A stretch of 10,741 nt of DNA from positions 1 to 10,741 of the forward strand of contig JAATGE010000354.1 in assembly GCA_015654825.1 (NCBI GenBank), in the 5' to 3' direction. The notes beneath the pieces are model-generated. The model was not told the DNA's origin. It did not search any database and saw only the letters and a program-made list of their open reading frames with translations. Shown piece after piece: positions 1 through 7,226 of this stretch. Made by a program: the position numbers and the translations under genes. The stretch's first letter is position 1; the number at the start of each line of letters is the position of its first letter. This DNA comes from Rhodospirillales bacterium (lineage in GTDB: Bacteria > Pseudomonadota > Alphaproteobacteria > Acetobacterales > Acetobacteraceae).

Positions 1-10
1 CCAGTCGGCG

Positions 11-35
11 CCAGACCCCATTTTATCTGTTCCGA
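11..35 (+). repeat. Tail of dispersed repeat A (partial copy)
   Basis: The stretch beginning CCAGACCCCATT and ending GTTCCGA matches 4190-4214 at 22 of 25 positions. At 4190-4214 it directly follows the double-hairpin element A. Here the hairpins themselves are missing and unrelated sequence precedes it. It is non-coding and lies beyond the 3' end of the beta-barrel gene. It is seen directly; calling it a remnant of the same repeat family is inference. Confidence 0.6.
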
Positions 36-92
36 GCCTGCATCGGCTGCGAGCGCGCCGCTAATCCAATGTCTCGCTAGATCGTACAGACG

Positions 93-132
93 ACTCCCGC
101 CGCGCAGCGCTAACGCAAGCGGCGGCACGCCG
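93..132 (+). repeat. Dispersed repeat B, copy 1
   Basis: This 40-base segment recurs at 9580-9619 with one mismatch (A117 against C9604). It can fold as an imperfect hairpin: outer stem CCGCCGC (97-103) with GCGGCGG (119-125), inner stem GCG (107-109) with CGC (114-116) and loop CTAA. In both copies it is followed shortly by CAGAGCCCC, part of a repeat A hairpin. Both copies lie beyond gene 3' ends. It may be a REP/BIME-like intergenic repeat of unknown function. Confidence 0.8.
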
Positions 133-138
133 TCGGGG

Positions 139-162
139 GACCAGGGGGCAGAGCCCCTGGTC
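139..162 (+). repeat. Hairpin related to repeat A
   Basis: GACCAGGGG (139-147) pairs perfectly with CCCCTGGTC (154-162) around the six-base loop GCAGAG. The core CCAGGGG...CCCCTGG is shared with the first hairpin of repeat A at 4151-4169 and 9144-9160. No T run follows on either strand, so it does not look like a classical intrinsic terminator, though it may protect or end the transcript of the beta-barrel gene. Confidence 0.65.
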
Positions 163-253
163 GGCGAAGCCACTAAACTCAACTCATCGACTTCGTTTTG
201 TAATCATGATTTTCGCGCTTATGGGGCAGGGCCCTGGATTTTATGGCGGTTGA
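163..253. other. Non-coding sequence 3' of the beta-barrel gene
   Basis: No plausible gene is seen here or in the rest of 1-253. It contains a 10-base palindrome AATCATGATT (202-211) and CAGGGCCCTG (227-236), the latter resembling a collapsed repeat A hairpin. Neither has the stem-plus-T-run form of an intrinsic terminator for the minus-strand gene that ends at 254. Confidence 0.4.
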
Positions 254-1579
254 TTACAGCTGAAATTTGACCTGCACCAATATCAAGTTGCGGGTGAAGC
301 GTAGCGCCGCCATGGTATTGTCGCTGGCCTTGGTGAAATCGTAGCGCGCCGACAGAACCAGATTGCGTGTCAAACGCCAGTCCGCTGCGGCATGCGCTGA
401 AAACTCTGACTGTGTCCGTCCACCCATCGGATAGGTGGCGCACAGGTAACCCACGGAGGTGTCCAGCAGCACGTTGCGGCGAAACGCATAATCCAGCGTC
501 AGCTGCGTACCGGTCTGCGTCAGGCCCTGGGCAATATCGGTCGGCTCGTCCTGCAGGCTCTGGCTGACCCGGCCGGTCAGCGTCACCAGTCTGGTCGGCT
601 GCCAAATCAAGTCCAGTTCCGCTGCCGGCGCGGTCAGCGTTGCGACGTCAAGCCCGGTGCCATAGGGCAGCCTGACCTCATAGCCGGCCAAAGCGCGATA
701 TACAAAAACCGCGGATTGTCGGTATTCGATGCCTGCCAGTACCGATGCATCGTTGTAGTCTGCGATCCGCCGCCCCGGCCCACCGGAATCATATGTCACG
801 TCGCTGTCGCTGACGATCACGATCGCGTTATGGCCGCCGGCGAACTCGTAACCTCCAGTCAGCGATCCCGTAATGGCGTCGCGCCCCGGCAGCCCGGGGA
901 CGTCTTCATTCGACCCGGACAGAGTGGAAAACCGGTAACGCTGCAGCACCAGCGCCGGCACCAGAATAAGCGGCCCGGGGCCGATCGTGCCGCTCAGCCG
1001 AACATCGTCCAGCTGATTGACAATTGGCGTCGCCAAGCCAAAGGCGCCGAAATCCGTCGGTAACGATACCGTATTGAGGTGATCATATCCGGCACGGATT
1101 TCGCTGTCGGCATAGTCCACAACGCCGCCGGCGGCAGCGGTCCAGGTCGTATGAGATAGGCGGGGATCGTCAACATAGCGCGTATCGTCCGCCGAAACCG
1201 CAACATTGATACCGTTACGTGACCAATCAGAATCGACTGAAACCGCACCGCTGGTCACCAATGCCGGGCTCCCCCGCGCGGCCACATTACCGTTCGGATT
1301 GCTGTCATAGCCAACAGCTTCGGCAATTGAGGGGCGAATTAGGAAGCTTGCGGCGTGCACCCCAGGCGGCTGGTACGCCTTGTCAATCTGCAGCGTGTCA
1401 AGGCTGGCGAACCAGTCCTGGTAGGCTGGCACATTGGCCGGAAAATATCGGTCCAGAACCTGTGCGCCTGCCTCACCATGACTGAACGCCATCAGCGATA
1501 CAACCAAAACGCGACATACGGGGAAGCCCCAGCAGCGCGCCGGCAGTGGCGCACGCCGGCGGACGTCTAACAGACCCAT
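254..1579 (-). CDS. Outer-membrane beta-barrel protein, probable polysaccharide-export partner
   Basis: This encodes a 441-residue protein. The frame stays open upstream to an ATG at 1798, but the ATG at 1579 is preferred: it gives a basic N-terminus (VRRR), a hydrophobic core (residues about 20-32) and a signal-peptidase site A37-G38-A39 before Gln40. The upstream extension is non-hydrophobic and would overlap the divergent gene. The mature part has a short periplasmic segment, then YDSNPNG (91-97), and from there alternating polar/hydrophobic stretches rich in Tyr and Thr to a C-terminal VKFQL. This fits a beta-barrel of roughly 16-18 strands, like the putative beta-barrel porin 2 proteins found in acetic-acid-bacterial exopolysaccharide loci. 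The neighbour across a 187-base divergent gap is an OPX lipoprotein, so a role as the outer-membrane channel for a secreted polysaccharide is inferred. No Shine-Dalgarno is obvious. Codon choice is less GC-extreme than in gatCAB. The barrel assignment is firmer than the partner role. Confidence 0.8.
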   Translation of the reverse strand: MGLLDVRRRAPLPARCWGFPVCRVLVVSLMAFSHGEAGAQVLDRYFPANVPAYQDWFASLDTLQIDKAYQPPGVHAASFLIRPSIAEAVGYDSNPNGNVAARGSPALVTSGAVSVDSDWSRNGINVAVSADDTRYVDDPRLSHTTWTAAAGGVVDYADSEIRAGYDHLNTVSLPTDFGAFGLATPIVNQLDDVRLSGTIGPGPLILVPALVLQRYRFSTLSGSNEDVPGLPGRDAITGSLTGGYEFAGGHNAIVIVSDSDVTYDSGGPGRRIADYNDASVLAGIEYRQSAVFVYRALAGYEVRLPYGTGLDVATLTAPAAELDLIWQPTRLVTLTGRVSQSLQDEPTDIAQGLTQTGTQLTLDYAFRRNVLLDTSVGYLCATYPMGGRTQSEFSAHAAADWRLTRNLVLSARYDFTKASDNTMAALRFTRNLILVQVKFQL

Positions 1580-1624
1580 GAAGCCGGGCAAGGGGTACTG
1601 GCTAATGCTCGCATGACAGCGTCG

Positions 1625-1641
1625 GTATGGTTGTAACATAC
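1625..1641. promoter_or_regulatory. Possible operator dyad between divergent genes
   Basis: GTATG (1625-1629) is repeated inverted as CATAC (1637-1641), with seven bases between. It lies inside the 187-base gap between the two divergent export genes. Such a site could bind a dimeric regulator controlling both genes. Five-base arms can arise by chance, and no convincing -35/-10 pair was found beside it. Confidence 0.2.
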
Positions 1642-1752
1642 GCAGGATGCCACCGGCCGGTTGCGGAGTCCAGATTCTCAGCCGGTGCCATGCCTTGCGC
1701 GTGTTCGCGCCGCGTGGTCTTTTTTGCGTCGGCAAACCAAGCTGCCCCTGCC

Positions 1753-1757
1753 AGGAG
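1753..1757 (+). promoter_or_regulatory. Ribosome binding site selecting the GTG start of the OPX gene
   Basis: AGGAG lies nine bases before GTG 1767-1769. This favours GTG over the in-frame ATG at 1797, which would leave a signal peptide with no positive N-terminal region, and over longer upstream starts. Confidence 0.7.
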
Positions 1758-1766
1758 CAACGTTTC

Positions 1767-2339
1767 GTGCGCAGATCACGCAACCCGGTCAGATACATGG
1801 TCGCGACCCTCGCGCTGATGATTTCATCTTGCGAGCCCGGTGCTAACCTGCCGAATCTGCAAACCCCGGCCGCCAGCGGCGGCTACCGCCTTGGCAACGG
1901 CGATCAGGTCCGCGTAATAACGTTTGGTGAACAGACACTGACCGGTCAGTTCAGCATTGACGATGGCGGCATGATTGCCTTGCCACTGTTGGGGCCGATG
2001 CCGGCCGATGGGCTCACCACCCATGCGCTGGCTGACGAAATCAGCACCGCGCTCCGCGCCCGCAAGCTGATCGCCGATCCGAGTGTGGTCGTGGAGGTCG
2101 CCACGTACCGGCCGATCTATGTGCTGGGCGAAGTTCAACACCCGGGCCAATTTCCGTATCGCCCGCATATGACAATGCTGACAGCTGTGGCGCTCGCTGG
2201 CGGCTTCACGCCCCGCGCCGTGGAAAGCCGCGCATCCGTCGTTCGCTTCGCCGGCGATCGCACCGTGGAAGGCCGACTGGACCGCGAGAGCCAGCTTGCC
2301 CCAGGCGACGTGGTTACTATCTTCGAACGGAATTTCTAA
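1767..2339 (+). CDS. Short polysaccharide export (OPX/Wza-GumB type) lipoprotein
   Basis: This encodes a 190-residue protein starting at GTG. The signal peptide begins with RRSR and has a hydrophobic stretch VATLALMI and a lipobox Ile19-Ser-Ser-Cys22, so it should be a lipoprotein anchored at Cys22. Residues about 40-111 match the polysaccharide export domain (YRLGNGDQVRV, then a segment with ALPLLGPMPADG and DPSVVVEV). Residues about 115-160 match a SLBB domain (YVLGEVQHPGQFPY, then LAGGFTPRA). It ends soon after the SLBB at Phe190. It therefore lacks the extra SLBB domain and the C-terminal transmembrane helix with which E. coli Wza (about 380 residues) spans the outer membrane, and is close in size to Xanthomonas GumB. 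Such short OPX proteins are thought to need a separate outer-membrane porin, and the divergent beta-barrel gene is the obvious candidate. No polymerase, flippase or glycosyltransferase is in the window, so the polymer is unknown. Confidence 0.9.
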   Translation: MRRSRNPVRYMVATLALMISSCEPGANLPNLQTPAASGGYRLGNGDQVRVITFGEQTLTGQFSIDDGGMIALPLLGPMPADGLTTHALADEISTALRARKLIADPSVVVEVATYRPIYVLGEVQHPGQFPYRPHMTMLTAVALAGGFTPRAVESRASVVRFAGDRTVEGRLDRESQLAPGDVVTIFERNF

Positions 2340-2584
2340 CCGTCGGCGACCTGGCAGCCGGGGCCGCCAGCTGTGAATGGCAATAGGCAAGGAGCTTCGG
2401 TATTTTCTTTTCCGGAAATTGCGAAAGATTCTTATTTTTAAAATGCGCAGCCCGCGCCGGTGAATCGGGGGGGCATTTTGGGCGCGATTGAACGCGCGGA
2501 ACGTGGGTCCGGGGCACGTAATTCGCACGAATTAGCGGGAATTTTGGCGGAAGAAATCGTCACCGCAGTTCGCGCAAGACAAAT
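2340..2584. other. Non-coding gap between the OPX gene and tRNA-Ser
   Basis: No convincing gene is seen. The centre (about 2398-2445) is AT-rich compared with the surroundings. Dyads present are CTGGC (2351-2355) with GCCAG (2366-2370), which may be part of a 3' end for the OPX transcript; GCGCG (2482-2486) with CGCGC (2493-2497); and a 14-base palindrome AATTCG-CA-CGAATT (2520-2533). None is followed by a proper T run on the relevant strand. Confidence 0.4.
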
Positions 2585-2677
2585 TGGCGGAGGGGATGAG
2601 ATTCGAACTCACGGTACGGGTTGACCCCGTACAACGGTTTAGCAAACCGCCGCCTTCAGCCACTCGGCCACCCCTCC
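2585..2677 (-). tRNA. tRNA-Ser, anticodon GCT
   Basis: Read on the minus strand, the 7-bp acceptor stem GGAGGGG (2677-2671) pairs with CCCCTCC (2595-2589), followed by discriminator G and an encoded CCA (2587-2585). The D-arm starts GCCGAGTGG, as usual for tRNA-Ser. The anticodon arm is GCGGT-TTGCTAA-ACCGT with anticodon GCT (plus-strand AGC, 2643-2641), reading AGC/AGU serine codons. A long variable arm with GTACGGG/CCCGTAC pairing and a T-arm with GTTCGAATC complete a class II tRNA of 93 bases including CCA. It has its own promoter at 2708-2736, and its 3' end points toward the export genes. Confidence 0.97.
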
Positions 2678-2682
2678 GCCGG

Positions 2683-2704
2683 GGTGCAACACGGCGTTTG
2701 CACC
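2683..2704 (-). other. Hairpin in the 5' leader of tRNA-Ser
   Basis: GGTGCAA (2683-2689) pairs with TTGCACC (2698-2704) around an eight-base loop. It lies between the predicted transcription start and the mature tRNA 5' end, so it would sit in the leader removed by RNase P. It might alternatively form the 3' end of the upstream permease transcript, but no T run follows. Confidence 0.4.
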
Positions 2705-2707
2705 GCC

Positions 2708-2736
2708 GTTCTAGGCAGCCCCACCGCCCGCGTCAA
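2708..2736 (-). promoter_or_regulatory. Sigma70-type promoter of tRNA-Ser
   Basis: On the minus strand TTGACG (2736-2731) and TAGAAC (2713-2708) are separated by exactly 17 bases. Transcription would begin near 2701, about 24 bases before the mature tRNA. The site lies in the short gap after the permease stop at 2748, so the tRNA is independently transcribed. Confidence 0.75.
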
Positions 2737-2747
2737 ACGCCCGCACG

Positions 2748-4139
2748 TCAGATCGGGCCCGCCGGGTCCATCGGCTGGTGCAGCACCCAGGCCCCACGCC
2801 GCCGCAGCACCAGGCGGTAATACAGTGCCGAGACCGCGATCACCACGACCGTGGCCTTCAGGCTCGGCTGCCCGATCTCCGGATCCAGCGCGTTCGCGTA
2901 AATAACGTAGGCCAGCCCGGCCAGACCGAGCACGGAAGGCCACGGGTGCAGCGGCATCTTGTAACGCGCATGCGCGGTGCGCCCGCTACGCCGCCCGACG
3001 ATCGCCGCAACGCATAGCGCCCCATACACCACGACGATCGTGGTGCCCGTCAGCACCACCAGCGCATCCAGCGGAACGAAGCACAGCGACGCCGCCAGGA
3101 ACCCGCACGTGAGCGTCGCCACCCAGGGCGAGCCGAAACGCGGGCTGATCTTCAGCAGCGCGCGGTTCACCGGCGCAGGCCACACATTGTCCCGCCCGGT
3201 GGAGAACAGCAGCCGCGCCACCAGCACGACAAAGGCGATATTGCAGTTGATGATGGCCAGGGCGATGCTCAGGCTGATCACGAGACTCAGCAGCCGCCCG
3301 CCGCGATCGGCAACGAAATAGCCGAACATCGCGTCGCCGCTGCCGAACAGCGCCGGCAGGTCGCGCGCACCGGTCAGCACCGCGGCCAGCGGGATGATTT
3401 GCGTAATGAAACCGATCACCAATGCCAGCAGAACGGTGCGCGCGATCTGGCGCGCCGCATCGTGCGTTTCCTCGCCCAGGAAAATCGCATTCCCGAAACC
3501 ATAATTGGCAAAGATTGAGGCGGAACCAGCAAGACCGAGCGCGGCAAGGCCGGCCGGCACCAGGTGGCCACCCGCCAGAACAACCGGATGCGTCAGCATC
3601 GGCGCCAGCGGCCGCGCGGGATGCGCCATGCCCAGCACCGTCAGGATCACCAGCGCCAGCACCTCCAACGCCAGAAATGCACCGGTGATCAGCGCATTGG
3701 TGCGGATATTCAGCACGCCGCACAATGTGGTGAATACCACTGAAATGAGCGCCGCCCAGGATGCCGGAAAGTCCCCGATCACCGGTGCCAGATACGGCCC
3801 GATGCCAAGCGCCACCACCGACATGTTCAGCAGCAACACCAGCAAATTCACGCCGAGCACAATGAAGCCCGGAAACGGGCCGAGCACGCGGCCGACGATC
3901 GCATACTCGCCACCGGTGAGCGGAAACGCCGAGCACAATTCGGCATATACATAGGCGATCAGCAGGCTCACCAGCGCCGCGGCGGTAAAGCTCAGCAGCG
4001 CGCCGGTGCCAGCCTGCCGGACAATTCCGGGAACGATGATGAATACGGAGGAAGCGGGCGTCAGCGACGATAGTGTAATGAGAAGCGCGCCGAACAACTT
4101 CATGCTGCGCTCTAGGGTGGGGACCGGGGGAGAAGTCAT
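2748..4139 (-). CDS. APC-family amino acid permease
   Basis: This encodes a 463-residue integral inner-membrane transporter. The whole length alternates hydrophobic segments and short loops, consistent with about 12 transmembrane helices. The first helix carries the substrate-region pattern LSSLTPASSVFII (residues about 22-34), and PLTGGEYAIVGRVLGPFPGF (about 73-92) matches the conserved helix 2-3 region of the amino acid-polyamine-organocation superfamily. Other family features are GFGNAIFLGEETHDAARQI (about 215-233) and FSTGRDNVWP (about 311-320). The ATG at 4139 is kept because residues 9-16 (LERSMKLF) look like the usual pre-helix-1 segment, but no Shine-Dalgarno precedes it, and ATG at residue 13 remains possible. 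It lies 160 bases downstream of gatB on the same strand, separated by two inverted repeats, so co-transcription is uncertain. Substrate cannot be assigned: an amino acid or amine is likely. Confidence 0.9.
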   Translation of the reverse strand: MTSPPVPTLERSMKLFGALLITLSSLTPASSVFIIVPGIVRQAGTGALLSFTAAALVSLLIAYVYAELCSAFPLTGGEYAIVGRVLGPFPGFIVLGVNLLVLLLNMSVVALGIGPYLAPVIGDFPASWAALISVVFTTLCGVLNIRTNALITGAFLALEVLALVILTVLGMAHPARPLAPMLTHPVVLAGGHLVPAGLAALGLAGSASIFANYGFGNAIFLGEETHDAARQIARTVLLALVIGFITQIIPLAAVLTGARDLPALFGSGDAMFGYFVADRGGRLLSLVISLSIALAIINCNIAFVVLVARLLFSTGRDNVWPAPVNRALLKISPRFGSPWVATLTCGFLAASLCFVPLDALVVLTGTTIVVVYGALCVAAIVGRRSGRTAHARYKMPLHPWPSVLGLAGLAYVIYANALDPEIGQPSLKATVVVIAVSALYYRLVLRRRGAWVLHQPMDPAGPI

Positions 4140-4150
4140 AGGAAAGAAGG

Positions 4151-4214
4151 CCAGGGGCGCTGCCCCTGGACCCCGCTGGGGACAAGTCCCCAGACCCCAT
4201 TCAATTTGTTCCGA
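4151..4214 (+). repeat. Repeat A, double hairpin, forward copy
   Basis: Hairpin 1 is CCAGGGGC (4151-4158) with GCCCCTGG (4162-4169). Hairpin 2 is CTGGGGA (4176-4182) with TCCCCAG (4187-4193) and loop CAAG. A conserved tail CCAGACCCCATT...GTTCCGA runs to 4214. Copies or parts occur at 11-35, 139-162, 4230-4252 (inverted) and 9144-9191. The base of hairpin 1 is only 11 bases from the permease start codon at 4139. REP/BIME-like elements of this kind are common between genes in alphaproteobacteria; the function here is unknown. Confidence 0.85.
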
Positions 4215-4229
4215 ATCCTAATAACTGGC

Positions 4230-4252
4230 GTCTGGGGACTTGTCCCCAGCGG
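4230..4252 (-). repeat. Repeat A, hairpin 2, inverted copy
   Basis: These 23 bases are the exact reverse complement of 4173-4195, including CTGGGGACTTGTCCCCAG (4232-4249). Beyond it, GCCCTGGCC (4264-4272) resembles a decayed hairpin 1 in the same inverted orientation. The head-to-head pair forms a BIME-like unit between gatB and the permease gene and could fold into a long cruciform. Confidence 0.85.
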
Positions 4253-4299
4253 CTTCAGCGCAAAGCCCTGGCCGTGCTTTTGCTCCACTCTCTTCCCCC

Positions 4300-5751
4300 T
4301 TACCCCAACTTGTTCTTCAGTGCCTCATTCACCAGTGCCGGATTGCCCTTGCCCGCCATCGCCTTCATGACCTGGCCGACAAAAAACCCGAACAGCTTCT
4401 CCTTGCCGGCCTTGTATTCCGCCAGCTTGTCGGGATTCGCCGCAAGTACCGCATCCACCGCTTGATCGATCGCCCCCGTATCGGTCACCTGCCGCAGCCC
4501 ACGCGCATCGATGATGCTGGCCGGGTCCTCGCCCGTATCCATCATCGCTTCCAGCACGTCCTTGGCAATGCGGCCGTTGATCGTGCTGTCCGCCATCAGG
4601 TCCAGCAGCCTTCCCAGTGCCGCCGCAGAAACCGGACTGTTCTCGATGCTATGACCCGTGCGGTTCAGGCCGGCGAAGAAATCGCCGATCACCCAATTGG
4701 CTGCCATCTTGCCGTCGCGGCCGGTTGCCACCGACTCATAGAAATCCGCAATCACCTGCTCAGCCACCAGTACGCCTGAATCGTAAAACGGAATGCCGTA
4801 TTCCCGCATGAAGCGGGCTCGCTTGGCGTCCGGCAGCTCCGGCAACTCGGCGCGCAACGACTCCACCCACGCCTCATCCAGCACCAGGGGTAGCAGATCG
4901 GGATCGGGGAAATATCGATAGTCGTGGGCATCTTCCTTGCTGCGCATGCTGCGGGTCTCCCCGCGCGAGGGATCGTAGAGGCGGGTTTCCTGCAGCACCG
5001 TGCCGCCCCCCTCCCATACCTCGATCTGCCGTTTTGCCTCCGCCTCCACGGCCTGCTGCACGAACCGGATCGAGTTCACGTTCTTGACCTCGCAGCGCGT
5101 GCGGAACGGTTCGCCGTGTTTGCGCACCGAGACGTTGACGTCGGCGCGCATGGAGCCCTCCTCCATGTTGCCGTCGCAAGTGCCGAGATAGCGCAGCACC
5201 GTCCGCAGCTTGCGCAAATAGGCGCCGGCTTCCTCCGGGCTGCGCATATCGGGCTCGCTGACGATTTCCATCAGCGCGACGCCGCACCGGTTCAGATCGA
5301 TATAGGACTTCGTCGAATGCTGATCATGCAGCGATTTGCCGGCATCCTGTTCCAGATGCAGGCGCGTGACGCCGATTTTCTTGGTGCTGCCATCGGCAAG
5401 CTCGATCTCGATCGCGCCGGCGCCGACGATCGGATGCTCGAACTGGCTGATCTGATAGCCGCTCGGCAGGTCGGCATAGAAATAGTTTTTCCGGTCGAAC
5501 CGGCTCATCAGATTGATGTGCGCGCCGATGCCAAGCCCGGTGCGTACCGCCTGTGCCACGCATTCTTCGTTCAGTACCGGCAGCATGCCGGGGAACGCCG
5601 CATCGACGAAACTGACCTGCGTATTCGGCGTCGATCCGAAATCGGTCGCGGCCCCCGAAAACAGTTTGGACTGGCTGATGACCTGGGCGTGCACCTCCAG
5701 CCCGACCACAACCTCCCAGGAGCCCGTGCTGCCTTCAAGCGTGTATGTCAT
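4300..5751 (-). CDS. gatB: Aspartyl/glutamyl-tRNA amidotransferase subunit B
   Basis: This encodes a 483-residue cytoplasmic protein of normal family length. Subunit B binds the mischarged tRNA, phosphorylates the Glu or Asp carboxylate with ATP, and passes it to ammonia released by GatA. Visible features are the N-terminal VVGLEVHAQ (15-23), [14 protein letters not shown] (95-108), the cradle region LHLEQDAGK (131-139), a GatB signature-like [19 protein letters not shown] (152-170), and [10 protein letters not shown] further on. The C-terminal YqeY-like tail, which contacts the tRNA, includes [13 protein letters not shown] and ends [11 protein letters not shown]. The signature has Leu and Ala where many members have Phe/Tyr and Pro (D-F/Y-N-R and V-P-L). 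The start ATG overlaps the gatA stop by four bases (ATGA), so translation is probably coupled. It is the last gene of gatCAB; a repeat pair follows 48 bases after the stop. Confidence 0.98.
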   Translation of the reverse strand: MTYTLEGSTGSWEVVVGLEVHAQVISQSKLFSGAATDFGSTPNTQVSFVDAAFPGMLPVLNEECVAQAVRTGLGIGAHINLMSRFDRKNYFYADLPSGYQISQFEHPIVGAGAIEIELADGSTKKIGVTRLHLEQDAGKSLHDQHSTKSYIDLNRCGVALMEIVSEPDMRSPEEAGAYLRKLRTVLRYLGTCDGNMEEGSMRADVNVSVRKHGEPFRTRCEVKNVNSIRFVQQAVEAEAKRQIEVWEGGGTVLQETRLYDPSRGETRSMRSKEDAHDYRYFPDPDLLPLVLDEAWVESLRAELPELPDAKRARFMREYGIPFYDSGVLVAEQVIADFYESVATGRDGKMAANWVIGDFFAGLNRTGHSIENSPVSAAALGRLLDLMADSTINGRIAKDVLEAMMDTGEDPASIIDARGLRQVTDTGAIDQAVDAVLAANPDKLAEYKAGKEKLFGFFVGQVMKAMAGKGNPALVNEALKNKLG

Positions 5752-7226
5752 GCGCCCGCCCTCACCTGCGGTACCGCGGAAAATCCCGCTGCATCCTCGA
5801 TCACCTGCGAGACGGCAAACACCGTCTCCTCATCGAACGGCCGCCCGATGACCTGCAGCCCCAGCGGCAAACCCTGGTGATCGAGCCCGGCCGGCACGCT
5901 CATGCCCGGCACACCCGCCATGCTGGCCGGCACGGTAAAGACGTCGTTCAGATACATGGCGATTGGATCGTCCATCTTTTCGCCCTGCGCGAAGGCGCCG
6001 GTGGGCGCCGTCGGCGTCAGCAGCGCATCCACGCGCGCGAATGCTTCGGAGAAATCCTTCAGGATCAGCGCCCGCACCTTTTGCGCCCGCAGGTAATACG
6101 CATCGTAATACCCGGCCGACAAAACATACGTGCCGATCATGATCCGCCGCTTCACCTCATCGCCAAAGCCTTCGGCGCGCGTGCGCTCGTACAGATCGAT
6201 CAAATCGACGCCATCCTGACGTACCCCGAACCGCACGCCGTCATAGCGCGCCAGGTTGGAGGATGCTTCCGCCGGCGCCACGATATAGTAGGTCGCGAGC
6301 CCATATTTCGTATGCGGCAAGGAAACATCGACGATCTCGGCGCCAGCATCGCGCAGCCACTGCAACCCTGACTGCCACAGCCGTTCCACGTCCGGATTCA
6401 TGCCCTCCATGCGGTATTCGCGCGGCACGCCGATACGCAGGCCGCGCACGCCACGTTTGGTAGCGGCCAGATAATCCGGCACCGGCCGCTCAACGCTCGT
6501 GCTGTCTTTTGCATCGAAACCCGCCATGCTGCCGAGCAATACCGCGCAATCACCCACGGTGCGTGCGAACGCGCCTGCCTGGTCCAGCGAACTCGCGAAC
6601 GCCACAATCCCCCACCGGCTGCACCGCCCGTAGGTCGGCTTAATGCCCGCGATGCCGCAGAATGCCGCCGGCTGCCGGATCGATCCACCCGTATCGGTTC
6701 CCGTCGCCCCCATGGCAATGCGCGCCGCGACCGCGGCCGCCGACCCGCCGGAAGATCCGCCAGGCACCAGTACCGCGTTGCTGCCGGCGCGCTGCCAAGG
6801 ATTGGCCACCGGCCCGAACGCGGACGTCATATTGGAAGAACCCATGGCGAACTCGTCAAGGTTGGCCTTGCCGAGAAACACCGCACCATCGCGCAGCAAA
6901 TTCGCCGTCACCGTGCTTTCGTACGGCGGTATGAAATTGCCCAGTATCCGGCTGGCCGCCGTGGTGCGCACGCCCTCCGTGCAGAACAGGTCCTTGATGG
7001 CGAGGGGAATGCCCGCCAGCGGTCCGGCCGTGCCGGCGGCCAGCGCCGCATCGGCGGCATCCGCCCGCGCCAGCGCCAATTCGGGCGTTTCAGTAATGAA
7101 CGCATTGAGCCGCGGGTTCAGCGCCGCCACCGCATCCACATGCGCCTGCGTCAATTCGCGCGCGGAAAAATCCCGCCGCCGCAGCGCCGAAGCGGCTTCG
7201 ACAATGGACAAATCGGAAAACATCAT
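5748..7226 (-). CDS. gatA: Aspartyl/glutamyl-tRNA amidotransferase subunit A
   Basis: This encodes a 492-residue amidase-signature protein that hydrolyses glutamine to supply ammonia for transamidation in the GatCAB complex. The Ser-cisSer-Lys triad is visible: Lys78 in AIKDL, Ser158 in PGGSSGGS and Ser182 in DTGGSIRQP. The 24-residue spacing between the two serines equals that of S. aureus GatA (Ser154/Ser178). [15 protein letters not shown] (about 129-143) and the C-terminal [20 protein letters not shown] are also typical. The frame is open to 7403, but the ATG at 7226 is the start: it overlaps the gatC stop as ATGA and yields the family N-terminus, whereas the extension translates gatC in the wrong frame. 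A second ATG follows immediately at 7223. The stop overlaps gatB by four bases. Confidence 0.98.
   Translation of the reverse strand: MMFSDLSIVEAASALRRRDFSARELTQAHVDAVAALNPRLNAFITETPELALARADAADAALAAGTAGPLAGIPLAIKDLFCTEGVRTTAASRILGNFIPPYESTVTANLLRDGAVFLGKANLDEFAMGSSNMTSAFGPVANPWQRAGSNAVLVPGGSSGGSAAAVAARIAMGATGTDTGGSIRQPAAFCGIAGIKPTYGRCSRWGIVAFASSLDQAGAFARTVGDCAVLLGSMAGFDAKDSTSVERPVPDYLAATKRGVRGLRIGVPREYRMEGMNPDVERLWQSGLQWLRDAGAEIVDVSLPHTKYGLATYYIVAPAEASSNLARYDGVRFGVRQDGVDLIDLYERTRAEGFGDEVKRRIMIGTYVLSAGYYDAYYLRAQKVRALILKDFSEAFARVDALLTPTAPTGAFAQGEKMDDPIAMYLNDVFTVPASMAGVPGMSVPAGLDHQGLPLGLQVIGRPFDEETVFAVSQVIEDAAGFSAVPQVRAGA

Noticed and set aside
1580..1798. N-terminal extension of the beta-barrel protein to 1798
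   Set aside because: It would place 73 non-hydrophobic residues ahead of the signal peptide and overlap the ribosome site and start of the divergent OPX gene.
2466..2474. G run in the gap as a phase-variable tract
   Set aside because: It is short, is not next to any start codon and lies in a non-coding gap with no gene to affect.
2585..2677. Small plus-strand protein genes over the tRNA region (2584-2905)
   Set aside because: These frames read the complement of tRNA-Ser and the permease 3' end and have no ribosome site or family resemblance.
2986..4200. 404-residue frame opposite in register to the permease, and another at 8774-9190, both starting MGSGDLSPAG
   Set aside because: Their shared N-terminus is just a translation of repeat A. 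The rest is an out-of-frame shadow of the permease and an antisense of the unknown 314-residue gene.
4232..4249. Intrinsic terminator for gatB
   Set aside because: The hairpin is strong, but no T run follows on the minus strand and an inverted copy sits close by, so it is better described as a repeat; a Rho-dependent or repeat-assisted end is not excluded.
4924..5880. 318-residue plus-strand frame antisense to gatB
   Set aside because: Long antisense frames are common in GC-rich genes; it is fully inside a certain gene and shows no recognisable domain. The same applies to 6643-7524 antisense to gatA.
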